Assembly: GCA_022447065.1 (NCBI GenBank)
Contig: JAKUUM010000010.1
Span: 1-62,615 of the forward strand
Direction of reading: 5' to 3'
DNA from: SAR86 cluster bacterium
GTDB lineage: Bacteria; Pseudomonadota; Gammaproteobacteria; Magnimaribacterales; Magnimaribacteraceae
DNA: 62,615 bases
Part shown: piece after piece, positions 62,492 through 62,615 of the stretch
Layout: each line of letters opens with the position of its first letter
How positions within the stretch are numbered: the stretch's first letter is position 1
Translations under genes and position numbers: made by a program
The notes under the pieces: model-generated
The model's database searches: none
The model's input: the letters and a program-made list of their open reading frames with translations, nothing else
What the model was told of the DNA's origin: nothing

Positions 62492-62615
62492 GTGAAGCAA
62501 CAATTATTATTTACACCTGGCCCAGTCAATTTAGCTCAGAATGTACGAGAGGCTATTTGTAAATATGATATTTGTCATCGTGAAATCGAGTTTGATTATT
62601 TGTTACAAAGTATTG
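62492..62615 (+). CDS. class-V aminotransferase, PhnW-like, N-terminal part
   Basis: From GTG at 62492 (GGGAG 12-16 bases upstream) the frame is open to the window edge: MKQQLLFTPGPVNLAQNV, then ICKYDICHREIEFDYLLQ. The LFTPGPV start and the DICHRE segment are hallmarks of pyridoxal-phosphate aminotransferases of the 2-aminoethylphosphonate-pyruvate / serine-glyoxylate group. Only the first 41 codons are visible; the catalytic lysine is outside the window. Its position beside a decayed recombinase suggests that it belongs to an accessory island, perhaps for phosphonate or surface-sugar metabolism; that is inference. Confidence 0.7.
   Translation, partial: MKQQLLFTPGPVNLAQNVREAICKYDICHREIEFDYLLQSI

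Noticed and set aside
62446-62562. Short ORF MSKNEKLANIGSIKKSE... starting at 62446.
   Set aside because: It overlaps the aminotransferase in another frame and its second half is only the shifted reading of the conserved LFTPGPV region.

Overview
The window is an AT-rich, tightly packed, ordinary-looking chromosome segment from a Gram-negative bacterium, most likely a marine gammaproteobacterium of the streamlined SAR86/OM type. The grounds are the gammaproteobacterial gene order tig-clpP-clpX-lon-hupB-ppiD, two large TonB-dependent receptors, lipoproteins with lipoboxes, ClpB, QmcA and RNase HI/DnaQ side by side, five tRNA genes with encoded CCA ends, and many overlapping or abutting genes. 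No gene for a classical transcription factor, sigma factor or two-component system is visible; HU is the only recognisable DNA-binding architectural protein. The taxonomic placement is inference.

Layout. 0-9 kb: the tail of a beta-propeller-repeat protein, clpB, an RmuC-domain protein, a GH13 alpha-glucosidase, queH, a secreted M20 amidohydrolase, tRNA-Asp and an SDR protein. 9-20 kb: two tandem secreted gamma-glutamyltransferases, a DASS-type anion symporter, a TonB-dependent receptor, a patatin phospholipase and a periplasmic M48 protease; together these suggest scavenging of peptides, gamma-glutamyl compounds and lipids. 19.6-33 kb: an SDR deletion scar, a glutamine-synthetase-like ligase, gpsA, a GST, two SDRs, a DUF6285/phosphotransferase pair, a FabY-like ketoacyl synthase, two acyl-CoA ligases and an EthA-like monooxygenase, a block dominated by lipid or acyl-CoA metabolism. 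33-46 kb: folD, tRNA-Pro, a D-amino-acid dehydrogenase, a luciferase-like oxidoreductase, tRNA-Arg, acylphosphatase, tRNA-His, then the proteostasis cluster tig-clpP-clpX-lon-hupB-ppiD and the convergent fabI.

46-60 kb: a second TonB-dependent receptor, oppABC without its ATPases, an MltD-like transglycosylase, rnhA-dnaQ-gltX, a lipase-like hydrolase, a DUF6580 membrane protein, a metallo-hydrolase and an enoyl-CoA hydratase. At 59.77-59.98 kb lies a gene-free segment with promoter-like boxes, several perfect helices and a very strong UUCG-capped terminator. It reads as a small structured RNA that I cannot assign to a known class, and it is the most interesting element here. tRNA-Ala, nfeD and qmcA follow.

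The last 1.2 kb changes character. It holds a decayed serine recombinase with an in-frame stop and no catalytic domain, other broken reading frames, and the first 41 codons of a class-V (PhnW-like) aminotransferase. This looks like the edge of an old mobile or genomic-island region downstream of tRNA-Ala.
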